A stretch of 64,000 bases of DNA from Hybos culiciformis (lineage: Eukaryota > Arthropoda > Insecta > Diptera > Hybotidae). Below are positions 52,801-64,000 of the stretch, piece after piece. Positions within the stretch are counted from its first letter, which is position 1; every line of letters starts with the position of its first letter. A model generated the notes under the pieces. The model saw only the letters and a list, made by a program, of their open reading frames with translations, searched no databases and had not been told where the DNA came from. The translations under genes and the position numbers were made by a program. The stretch covers positions 94,869,750 through 94,933,749 of the forward strand of contig OZ023274.1 in NCBI GenBank assembly GCA_964007475.1. The letters run 5' to 3'.

Positions 52801-54689
52801 GAAGCTTCTGTCAATTGGCCTTCCAAAATTTAAGAACTGATAATTTCGGGTATAATCGTATAATACTCATAATTATCAGCTCTTTAATTCTGGAAGTATG
52901 AAACAATTGAAAATTTTTTAATTAAATACAGTTTTCTTATTGAGATATTGCTGTGATACTGTCCGTATTATATGTGTCAAGACTCCTGATTGGAAGTGTA
53001 ATCAGGAGTTTGTATAATTTGTTAATTGTTCATTTGTTTTTTTTTGTGACAAGGATGATTTGTTTTATGGAAAAATTACTCGAATGGAATAATTTATGAT
53101 TTGTTTTTTAATAAATTATATGAAAATTTGAGATTTCTTTTATTATTATTTTAAAATAAATGTAAATCAAAAGTATTTTAAATAAAAATCCATTGAAAAA
53201 TATAATTAAAAAGAAAATTTCCATGTATACGCTTTTCTTCTTATATAAAAAAAAAAAACGTAAACCTTCAAAATTTAAATTTTTATATTTTAATTTGTTT
53301 ATTTCTTTTCATAAAATGCACATCATTATTATTCTTTTTTTGTTATTTATTTATTACATATTATTTTTTTTTTTTACATATTTCTTACTTTTGTATAACA
53401 TTTATGTAAATTTTAATAATAACAACAAAGAGTGTAATAAACATTAATTACATTTTTGATAAGAAAACACTTGTGCTCTGAATGCATAATTTTTTTTTTT
53501 TTGCGGAAATATACAAGAAATTAATATAAAACGTAACTGGCATGCTTAATATGTGAAAAATTATGTTTTAAGTAAATTTAAAAGAAAAAGAAATAAAATC
53601 GACAGTTAAATTTAAGAATTCAGAAATATATGTAATAGATTTATTCATCTTTGTTCAGCGTCCTTACTTAGAATGTTAAGATTCATAAAGTAAATAATCT
53701 ATTGCACCATATAGAGTCCTCTTTTCTATATTATTTTGCATATATTATACTCTGTCGATAGCAACACATAACAGGCATTTAACCTTGCGAATTGAAGGCT
53801 TAGACATTGCATTAAAAACTTTTAGGTTCCCGTTTTTTCTTGTTACGAGAAATAGATGTGTCATTATGATTGTATCCTCAACTGAAAGAAGCCCTAAAGT
53901 TTTTCGATTCAATTTTTTTTTTCACATTTTGACATAGAAAAATTTGTATTTTTTTTTCATACATACACATATTATGTTATGGTTATTTAAAATACAAAAA
54001 TTGTATGGTTATACATGTTTGTTTAAAAAATCATTAGAAAAAGAAACAAAGTCATAATTAACACATTATTAAAAAACATGTTTCAAATTTTCATAATGAA
54101 GAATGTAAGTTGTGTGTATACAATAAAAACTAAATAGTAAGAAAAATTAAAAAAAATATGAAGTATAAGGAAGAACAAAAATGTACTTTTTCCCAGTATT
54201 ATTTTATATAATGGTATACTTAGTTAAGTTAAAAAAATATAACAAAAATTTATAGATCAAAGAAAAAATTTAATAAAATATTACTAAGATAAACTGTTAG
54301 TTATTAGCTGGCTGATAATTAAATATATACTACTGCGACTACAAGACAAAAATGCTTTAATATTTATGTGGAAAACATAGAAAAACTTCCATATTGACAT
54401 TACTCATCTGAATTCAGACTATTGGCTGAAAGGAGTTTTGTTTGGTCCAAAATATTATTTTAAACATCAAATAGAAATAGATTTAGTAAGATGTATTTAT
54501 CATTACTTTCGATATTCAAAAAAAAAACACATGTTTAACTTTAAAATATATATTCAAATTGCAGTCATTTAAAATAATAAATTTATTTTTTTTTCTAATT
54601 TTTATAGCTAAATTCAAGTGATAAAGTTTACCTTACACGTTAACATCTATAGAAAAATAAACTTCTTAGGTATATAAACGTGTGTTGTG

Positions 54690-55165
54690 CTGTTTGGGTT
54701 TGAGTAGTTCTAATTTATTTTCATTTTATTATCAACGCGCCGCGCACACACAAGTGTTAGTAAATATAAGTAATAATAATAAAAAGAAAAAGAGAGAAAA
54801 AAAAAGATAAAATAAAATGCTAGTAAAACAGCCAGTGCTTAATTCTTAAGATTTACCTGCGCGCATGTTTCACAAAAATTAAAAGAATAAAAAATTGAAT
54901 CACCTTTTAAGTAGATTCTTTTCAACCCCTCTTTATTCATGTAGTTTTAAGATGTGTATAGTATGTAGTAAATCACTTAAAACCGCAGTACTAGGTTGGA
55001 TCGTTTCGTGTTTCGTAAATTTTATACAAAATAAGCATGAAGGTCTTATTAGTTTTTGGGATTTAGAGGGGTTCCTCCTCTTCGCGCCAAACACCGTTTC
55101 AACCTCGCACCCGTATGTGGAATGCCTTTCCGACTACACTGTTTCCGAGCGCTAAACGACGTCTA
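54690..55165. promoter_or_regulatory. CpG-enriched promoter-like island
   Basis: CGCGCCGCGCAC at 54736-54747, GCGCGC near 54859 and a dense CpG stretch at 55080-55160 make this the most CpG-rich part of the right half. On the minus strand a strong donor follows (GCGCAG|GTAAAT, exon end 54857), so 55160-54857 could be a non-coding first exon of a minus-strand transcript. On the plus strand the CGCGCACACACAAGTG leader and A-rich sequence resemble insect 5' UTRs. The plus-strand open frame at 54895-55155 has no domain. It may be an internal alternative promoter of the gene starting near 38-39 kb. Confidence 0.35.
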
Positions 55166-56416
55166 GATTTGAACTTCAAAAAGAGTTAATTTAATTTTAA
55201 TTAACCCTATATTTGATCCCAATTAAACCTTCATATTTTAAATAAGAAAACCATACTTTTTTAAGCAAATAAAGTATCCCACCTAGTGTTTTGGTACCTA
55301 AATAACTTCCTGAATAACTTAATATTTAAAAAAAATCTGAAGCCTAATGAAGTTAAAAAATATGGAAATGAGAACAAACTATTTATATCCTCCTAATAAT
55401 CCTCTCGAATCAAAATCATTTTGATAGATTCGTTTCACAATATTTCGAAATATTGGCAATAGTTGTGATGGAAGTCGAAGTATTATTGCGCTGTATTTCT
55501 TTCTCATCTTCATAATATTTTCTGTACCATCGTATCAGTACACCCCAATACAATTCTATATATATATATTTTTTTCAAGAATAAAAGTGAATTGTTTGAA
55601 ATCATTTTAAAAATTCTGTTTTTTTTTTTTTTTTTAATTTTCAAATAAAATGCATTTATTCAGAAATCTATGTTATAATATACAACAATACTGAGGTATA
55701 AAAAAGAAAAAAAATTAATGTTTTAACATAATTATAATAATAATAATGATGAATTCAGAAGTGGAAAATAAATTATATTTATATTAAAGAAAAAAAACCA
55801 TATATATATTTATATATTATTGTATATATATATATTTATTATTCCATCTTCATCAAAAAGGTATAAACATTATTCACACACAATTAGAGATCTCTAAATT
55901 ATATATCCAGTGTTATGTCTAGGAAATATGAAAGAATCATTTCATATGGAAATGTTATGTTTTGTGTGTGGTTAGTTTTTTTTATTTTTTTATTCAACAT
56001 AATATTCTTATGGATTATATTCTTTAATTAAAGAGCAACATAATATATTGAAGCATTTCATTTTAGTTTTTTTTATTATTATTTCTTACACAGACTTCTC
56101 TCGTTTCAGAATAGATTCAGTTTTTTTTTTTCTTCTTAATAAATAATTTTTGTTTGGGTTGGATTTTTGAAGAATATTATTTTTTTGCAAGGTCATTGAA
56201 AATGCAGTCATTTGTTTTGAATTAAATATATTTTTTTTACTTTATGTTCATAACAATTGGAAGGTAGTGGTCTGTAACGCAAAAGAAAAAAGACTGAAAG
56301 TTGTTGTCTATATAAATATAATATGTAGAAAAATGATTATTATGAATATCCCTTCTTGCTGCCACAAAACTGAGCAATTTATGAGTATTTTTGAAAATGT
56401 ATATTACTGCATTTGA
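55166..56416. other. AT-rich non-coding stretch
   Basis: No coding or RNA gene is seen. Poly-T runs and short AT repeats (55560-55570, 55800-55840) are present. Confidence 0.5.
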
Positions 56417-56978
56417 ATTTGTATTTAAGAACCGAAAAAATGTTAGTTGAAATTATGTTCAAAATGGAAAAGTTATTGTTTCAACGTTTCTTATTGAACG
56501 GCTGGAATAAATAAAATTAATAAGAAATGTGTTTTGAAGCTTTGTTCAAATTTTCAAAATTACTAAGAATTTGAACTTTTGCAATTCAAACTAATGTTAT
56601 TACCATAAACATTTATATTGCAAAACAAGCAACGCAAAGGTTTTCCGAAAGCTTTTACAAAGATTCAGAATGGTATCTTATGTATTTTAGTGATTCTATT
56701 TGTATTTAAGAACCGAAAAAATGTTAGTTGAAATTATGTTCAAAATGGAAAAGTTATTGTTTCAACGTTTCTTATTGAACGGCTGGAATAAATAAAATTA
56801 ATAAGAAATGTGTTTTGACGCTTTGTTCAAATTTTCAAAATTACTAAGAATTTGAACTTTTGCAATTCAAACTAATGTTATTACCATAAACATTTATATT
56901 GCAAAACAAGCAATGCAAAGGTTTTCCGAAAGCTTTTACAAAGATTCAGAATGGTATCTTATGTATTTTAGTGATTCT
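56417..56978 (+). repeat. Recent 281-bp tandem duplication
   Basis: Two adjacent copies (about 56417-56697 and 56698-56978) of a unit containing AAGAACCGAAAAAATGTTAG. Comparing them base by base I find only two substitutions (GAAGC/GACGC and CAACG/CAATG), so the duplication is young, under gene conversion, or an assembly artefact. It contains no open frame of note. Confidence 0.95.
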
Positions 56979-59900
56979 AACCCTTAGTAAAAAAGTAACA
57001 GAAATTAAATCATAGAAAATTCATATTTATCTCAAACATTGCTAAAATAATTACAAATAATAAAGTGCGAACCCTAAATTATTTTCTAAATATACAATAT
57101 TGTTCATTACTTCTCTGCCAATCACCATCATTTTTGGAAGCGCATTCCAATTTAAGGAATTTTTAATATTCATTCAAAAACATTTTACTATTTTTTAAAA
57201 CAATTTTCGGAACAATAATATTTACTTTTTCTTTTTTTTGTTTTCTTGAAAATGATATTTTTCTTTATAATTGGGGATTAAAATTAGTTTTACAATAAAT
57301 TTCTTGATAAATATGATACGAGGGTTGAGAATATTTTTTTAAAGAAATTATGACCCTAAAGATTTTTTTATTAACATTTTTTTTAAGGGATTAATTTAAG
57401 CTGACCTTTATTAATTTCAGGAATGTTTAGAACCAGGTGTGTTTATTTAACTTAAAACAGAAGTCGAATAGAGAGAATTTAAGAAAACTGGAAATATTTA
57501 TAAATAATAAGACTTAATGCAAAAAAATTATCCTTTTCTGATTTATTTATTTTTTTTAAATCGTTTTCCGATGAATCGGTAAGGCTTCACACAGAACGCT
57601 GTCAGGGTTCACTCATCAATCAAATTTCATGTTGATTTTAATATTTAATTTTATTTTCGTTAAAAAATATTGAAAGTTTTTTTAAGTTATTATAATTCAC
57701 AGTGAAAAATTAATCCATATAGGTAGTTCTTAGTTTGGCAAAAATTTCGTTATAAAAAAAAAAAGTTAAAAAAATTTCACATAAAATTGTTTGATGTTAT
57801 TTTTAAATTTTTTTTTATTATAAATAAATAAAAGTTTAAAACCCGGTATTATAATTTTATGGTACTTAAATCTTTTTTTTTTATTTATTTACTTTTTAAC
57901 TTGAAAGAAAAAATTTAATAGGGTATGTTCACCGCTGTGAAATATCTAAAAGTAAACAATATTTTGGAGGTCAATGGCATTTTAAGAATAGATTTACTTG
58001 CTTATTGTTTTGTTTTTCTTTTTTATTTATGTCAAATATCTCACAGTATTTTTATAATATTTTTTATTTGAATTCAAATCAAATAAAGTTATTATTATTA
58101 AAGACATTAATTTCAAATACACGCATGGATATTTTGTTTTTTTTTATATAAATAATTTGCCAGTAATTATACAAATAATTTTTTGGTACAGTGATTTTGT
58201 TCTTGATTTTTGGCATATTTTTATATTATAATTAACTGAACAGTTATTTGTCATTTTCCGTTATTTTGACGGAAAAGTATATATTGTAGAAGATGATTTT
58301 AATATTTTGATTAAGAAATCAAGGAAAGTTTGTAATTAAGTTGGAATTCTAAATATAATTGAAGAGATTTTGTAAAATTTCGTTAAACGAAGTTTATCAC
58401 TTTTTTTTTTATATTTTAGTATAATTTATTTATTATAAATCAAACAAATTAATATATTTAAAAAAAAGAAAAGTTTGTTACTTAAGTCTTTTGATTTTAT
58501 TATTAAATAGAACTACTTAAAAAATACTAAAAAAAAAATAATGTTTGAAAAAAAAAGTTTGCTACTTAAGTCTTTTGTTTTTGATATAGAGAAATAACTA
58601 AATTTAAGACCTCTTTACGATTTGGGAATTCCAATCAAGGAATTTATTTTTTTTTTCGTTCCGATTTTAAATATAATTTTCAACCCAATACTGTCAATGA
58701 AGTACGAAATTAATTGCTTCTCCAATAATTCTACAATTAATTCATAATTAAGTGTGATACCATAAAAATACTTTTGTGCAAGACCTTAAGTGCACAATTC
58801 AAAAATTAAAAAAAAGTCAGTCGAAAGTTGAAAATGACCGAACAGTTCATAACAACAATATATACACCAATACGGCTGTTAGTATTAAAAAATTAAGTCA
58901 ATTTCAGGATCGGTGTAAAGTAAATCTAATTTAAGTATTTTTTTAATTAATACGTTTATGTCCGGAACTTTGGAATGTGACATAAAACCAATAATATAAA
59001 CCTAACATAAATGGATTATTCAAACATTTATATCTATGTTGAAATAAAATAAACAATAAACTTTGTTGGTAATATCACTTGATTTATTTCGATATTAATT
59101 TTTTATTGCACTGAAGCTTATTAAAAAAATATTTAATTTTATTTTCATAAAATTGATTATATTATAATTATTTATAAATTTAAAATTGTCTATGTAAATA
59201 AATTAAAAATTTTATTAAATTTATATTTTTGTTACAAATATAAATTACGTATGTTTTTAATGAATTTTTTTTTTTTTTATTAAATTCCATTAGGAATATT
59301 TACTTGACTAAAGCTAAACAATATGTTTTGCTTTTCTTTAAAATTTTTATGAGTCACAGAATTTTTTTTTATATTTTAAATAAAAATTCTTTATTTCTTA
59401 AAATGTGACCTTAAGTAAGTATAGTGAAGAAAAAAAAAAAACTTATCATGTCTAAAGGAAATAAATTTACATGTAATTTATTGACAGATCTGATAATTTA
59501 ATGCGAGTTAAGCAGAAACTTAATTGAATAAGAAATGAATTTTACGATAATTATGTTAGGGTTTGACGTTTACTGCAAGAAATACAATGAATTTTTAAAA
59601 TATGTTTTACACTATTTAAAACGCTAATTAAAGCTATACGATATGTACAAACTGTCTGCCTTTTAACAAAAAATATTTTCGAAATAATGAAGGAATGATA
59701 TAGGAAATCTAAGATCCTTCGTTCGTTCAAGAGAATATATAAAAATGTAAATCAAAATCTATATTTACGGTGTTAAATTTATGAAACGGCGAAAATAAAT
59801 CTTTTAAATACATAAACCTTAGACTCACAAAAACGGTTCTTTTTTAGAGGATTAATCTATATATTCAATATTTTCAATAAATATATAAATTTTTTCTGCA

Positions 59901-62900
59901 TAACGAATTTTTGATTCAGTACATATTCATATGTTAACTTCGTATAACATAAAAAAAAAATAACTATTCTGCAGGCAAAAAATAAATTTCTTGTGGTTTC
60001 GAATAAAAATCAATATGTTCTTACATTTTATACTATACAAAAAATATAAAGAAAATATACGGGTTATTTTTCAAATGAAATTTTAAAACCTGATCCAAAG
60101 AATTTCATTATCATGGCAACATATAAATATTTTCAAAGTTCTTAAAAATTCACGAAGAAGTACTGAATTAAATGTATTTTCTGTAATGCTTATATACAGC
60201 AGTGGAAGTTAAGGGAGATATTTTATTTAATTAAGTGTCGATCATTAAAGGGTAAAATAAAATATTATTTGTCTTTGTTTCGTTTTTGTAAAATGAGAAG
60301 AAATTGGAATTTTTTTTTCTAAGAATTAAATGATTGAAAGGATGCTGACTTTAAACATTTTTTGATTACGATTTGGTTAGAAGAATTTTGAGAATAACTG
60401 CACTGAATTTACTAGAATGGTTTTAAGGACCTTAAGAATAATCAAGCGATGCAATGTTTTGTTTTCAGACAACAAATAAATCTAGATTGTCAGTATCTAT
60501 TTATAATTATAAGGTATATAATAATTTATAATGATCGAACAGCATGTATTTTAAATAGTTATTTTAGTAAGTATTTAATTGAATATTTTACTCACTACAA
60601 AAATATAACTTTGAAGTAATACTGATTATATTTATTTTCATTTATTTCTTAAAACATTTTTTGACAATGTCAAAGTTCAGTTGTTTTAAACTAATAATAT
60701 TATAGTTCGTGATAATTCTTTTTACACAATTTTGTTTTCAGTTGAATTAAGAAAAATTAATAAAGTTTTATGTAAATTCTGACTTTGACCTTTTCTTTTA
60801 TATGGCAAAACTGGTTCGTTTTTATTTACCTTGTTTTAATCTTAATTAGTTTTGTTTTTTTCTTGTTAGAAATTTACCTTTTTTTTTGTGAAGAAAATTT
60901 TTTTGAATTTTAAATCAAGGATTATAATTAAAAAAAAAAACATTTCAGGTAGGCTTTTTTTTTAGTATGCGTAATGCTGCATCTCGTCGCTGAAGGAAAT
61001 TGTGTAAACACCTTTTGTAAATATTTATTTATTTCTTTGATTTTGTTGACAATGTATTATTTATGTAACACTATTAGTAACATCATATTAGTTATTTGAG
61101 TTTGTTTGGATAGGTTGAATGTGAAAAAGACAAACAATCATTTGATAGCAACAATTTTTTTTTATTTCGGAGGGAAAACATTGTGAAATACTCTAAAAAT
61201 GAATATTTATTGCGTCTTATGAGTGTAATTGTCGCTTAATAGTCAGCAAGTAGATAATACTATTCCCCACTCAGGCTTTGCTAATGCTTCTTTCTGACAT
61301 AACATTTCCAAATTGGAGTAACATAACAAAGTTAAAAAAAAATTATGTAAATTCCCCAGTTTGTTCAATCATAATTCATATTCCAGAATTTAGAGATAGC
61401 GTGAGAATGCAAATTTTTTTTTCTTCTTGTGAATAAAGTGGTTCAATATGGTTATTTTCATGGGATAACATGTACAATTTTTTAAAAAATTTTACTGAGA
61501 TTTTTTTTCGTTCCATTATGTAAAAAGTTGTTAAAAGAAAATAAGATTATTTTCAGTCCACATGGTAGCAGCATAGTTTGTAAAAAGAAATTCACTTTGG
61601 GAGGTAAATTTTAGGTTTCTTAAAAGAAGAAGAAAATATCAGACATTAAAGTGTACATATCATATATACGTTATGCACAATATATATTGTTTTGAATGAA
61701 TATAGTGTTATCTTAATAACGCTTTAGTTACTTCAAAATATACACGATAGAAAGACGTTAGAATATGATATTTCGTATATCAAATCAGGAAATCATAAAT
61801 TTTCTTATTATTAATTTAATTTAATTTTTTTATTTTTAACATTTATCAGTTTTTGCAATGAATTTAATCTCTTATCAAGTTATCTTATACGATTACATCT
61901 ATATTCTATCATTGATACTATATACGGATGTCGATAGTGTAGTACGATGAAATAAAAAGAGCATAATATTCACTTTTAAATGGGTAATATGGAACTTTAT
62001 GACTTTAAAGGAATTATTCTCGTATTATATTTGATGTATAGTCTATATTATTTAATTCATGTTTGAGACTTTCTTTATAAAGTGAAAATGCGAAAATATG
62101 AAATGACGTAAATATTTAAATAGAAGAAATACAAAATAAAAATTTAAAAATTATAAGACATTGTTTATTGTATTTTTTTTTTCCAATTATAAATTGTTAT
62201 GCAATCTTATATTTTATAAATGTTTTTTATGCTCAATATAAATAGCTATTTTTTTTTATTTATGTGTTTTTAAGTAGACATGACAAGCTGATAAAGATCC
62301 TCTTTTACAAAAAAAATAAAAAAAAATAAATATATTTTGGTAGTTTAAAAATAATTTTTTTTTCTCTCCTAATCAAAAACGTGATAAGCACATTACAAAC
62401 ATAATAATTATTATTATTTTTGACATCAATTTGTTTATATAAAATACAAAAAACAAAACATATAATTTTACTTAAAGTTTAACAAACATTTTTGTTATAC
62501 AAGAAAAAGAGTTTCTTATTTGATTGAAATGATATTTAAGGGTTTTGTTTTTTTGGTAGCTATAACTAGTAGCATTATAAATTATATACATAAAAAAAAA
62601 CATAAAATACATGGTTATGAAATCAAATATTTGAAAATAAATAAATCATCGGATTTGTTTTTGTGATCTAACTAACTAAGTTTAAGGTAGATTTTTTGAC
62701 AGCTAAAAAGCTTGAAGGCACATTTCATTGGTCGATAATATAACTTTATTTTTTAATAAAATTTTCGGAACTTGAAATAAAAATTTTTTAGCTTTGAGCT
62801 TGGTTAAATTTTGTAGTTTTTTCATTTTAATATATAATTTACAATTTATTCTTAGAAAGAAAAGTTTAGTTCTTTTAAAATGATTCTTTCATCTAGAATC

Positions 62901-64000
62901 GACTTTATAGTTCAGATCGCTCATCCAGAACAAATAATATTCAGTTCAATTTTTTTAATCAAAAATCATTTTCTTTTTGTATTAATTTTATTGATCTTTA
63001 TTCATGGCCAATTAATATACTTTTTTTTTTAACAGATCATAGTTAGTTAGTTATTTTTTTTTTAATGAAAATCTGATTAATAGTTTCAGATTAAAAGGTC
63101 TTTTTTTTTTTCATTTTATTTTTAATTAATAAGTAAAAATATAGTAATTTTATTTTTGTTTGAATAATTAGATTTTGATTAAATAATACTTTCACTTTAT
63201 TAGAAACAAAAATCTTTTTAATATTTTCATTAAAAATAATGAGAAATTAAATAAAAGTTTTTTGTGTGTTAAAAATAAATTTTTTTTTTTTTTTGGACAC
63301 AGAAAGGGATCCAATTTTGATGAGGCATTATTATTTGGAGTTTTTTTTTTTGTTTTGTTTCTTTTACCATAATTTTGATGTTAAAAAGAAAATTAAAAAT
63401 GAAGTCAGACAATAGTGAAATAAATAAGAAAAAAATTATGGCTTTTTGTCCGGAATAATAAAAATGAAATATAAAAGATGATTTAATTGAACATTTCTGT
63501 CTCTAAAATTCATTAAATTAAGAAGGTTGCGTTTACAAAAACAACATAATTGTATGAAAATGAAAAGTGAACTTTTTTTGGGAAGAATTTAAGCGGGAAA
63601 ATTTTCAAATATAAAATGTGTTGATTCGTAAAATTCAGGTCCCAATAATCTAATATTAATATTATATTAGAATTTTGGTACATAACAATTTGTTTTTCAA
63701 AGCTTGGAATTTAATAGAACTTAAGTTTTGCACCCTACAAGCGTGAATAAGTTTTCCCTACAAGTAGTGTGTACATTTGTTTATTAAAGACTAAAGTGCA
63801 GTGATTTTTTAATAAATCATATGTAAAATATATTTTTAAAACTAAAAATAATCCTACATTGACCTGAAAATTTTTTACTTTTATACAATACTTTAAGTTT
63901 TTTGGAATCAAAACTTTATTTTGGATTTAATTTAAAATTTTTAATTATCATTTAATAGATCAAAAAAAAAAATTTTTTTTTTTTATACACTCAGTAATAA
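56979..64000. other. AT-rich region with no recognised gene
   Basis: Homopolymer-rich DNA to the window end. A 30-base motif around TTGTTACTTAAGTCTTTTG recurs near 58478 and 58556. A small less-AT patch at 60965-61005 lies next to possible splice signals on both strands (entered as a finding). No RNA gene is seen. Confidence 0.45.

Larger units (their letters stand above)
39817..54689. other. Presumed large intron, no exon recognised
   Basis: About 15 kb of AT-rich DNA following the donor at 39816. It includes a (TAGG)n run, tRNA-like SINE fragments at 51.8 and 52.7 kb, and scattered less AT-biased patches (for example 43190-43340 and 49930-50100) without open frames or clear splice-site pairs. 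Confidence 0.45.

Noticed and set aside
54895..55155. 86-codon plus-strand frame with many Cys and Ser
   Set aside because: No domain or transmembrane pattern; better explained as part of a CpG-enriched leader/promoter.
1..64000. CRISPR arrays, bacterial operons, viral or toxin genes
   Set aside because: No regular repeat-spacer pattern, ribosome-binding sites or such coding regions; all confident genes are spliced insect-type genes.

Overview
The window is very AT-rich eukaryotic nuclear DNA (roughly four bases in five are A or T by eye, not computed). It is crowded with poly-A/poly-T runs of 10-16 bases and short microsatellites. Spliced genes with small AT-rich introns, polyadenylation hexamers, glutamine/asparagine/threonine runs in the proteins and a tandem-repeat galectin all point to an insect. 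A dipteran is plausible from the homopolymer-rich proteins, but other AT-rich insect groups such as parasitoid wasps are not excluded. There is no bacterial or viral gene organisation.

All three recognised genes lie in the first 15.3 kb, and I rebuilt each with phase-compatible splice sites. (1) On the minus strand at 1741-5448 is a mitochondrial PPR protein of the LRPPRC/bicoid-stability-factor type (3 coding exons, 1036 aa), preceded by a probable 5' leader exon at 5551-5774. (2) On the minus strand at 6625-10383 is a complete SPATA20 gene (8 exons, 821 aa): a thioredoxin-like domain with CxxC followed by an (alpha/alpha)6-barrel-type region. (3) On the plus strand at 12205-14302 is a complete two-domain galectin gene (6 exons, 325 aa). 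Its last exon, 3' UTR and poly-A signal are duplicated in tandem, giving a second usable terminal exon at 14889-14983. The galectin is divergent from SPATA20; the 1.8 kb between them holds a small, foreign-looking GC-rich island (10.6-11.0 kb).

From 15.3 to 38.2 kb I find no confident gene. A fourth gene starts at about 38.3 kb on the plus strand: a likely 5' UTR exon (38282-38375), then a first coding exon (39328-39816) giving 163 aa of low-complexity N/S/T-rich protein, ending in a phase-0 donor. No following exon is recognisable before the window ends, so the rest to 64 kb is probably a very large first intron and/or intergenic DNA. That stretch holds a CpG-enriched promoter-like island (54.7-55.2 kb), two tRNA-derived SINE-like fragments (51.8 and 52.7 kb), and a near-perfect 281-bp tandem duplication (56.4-57.0 kb).

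The genes do not form a pathway. LRPPRC and possibly SPATA20 are mitochondrial and sit head-to-tail; galectin is a cytosolic/secreted glycan-binding protein often linked to immunity. I did not find a new multi-gene system. The most distinctive item is the duplicated galectin terminal exon.
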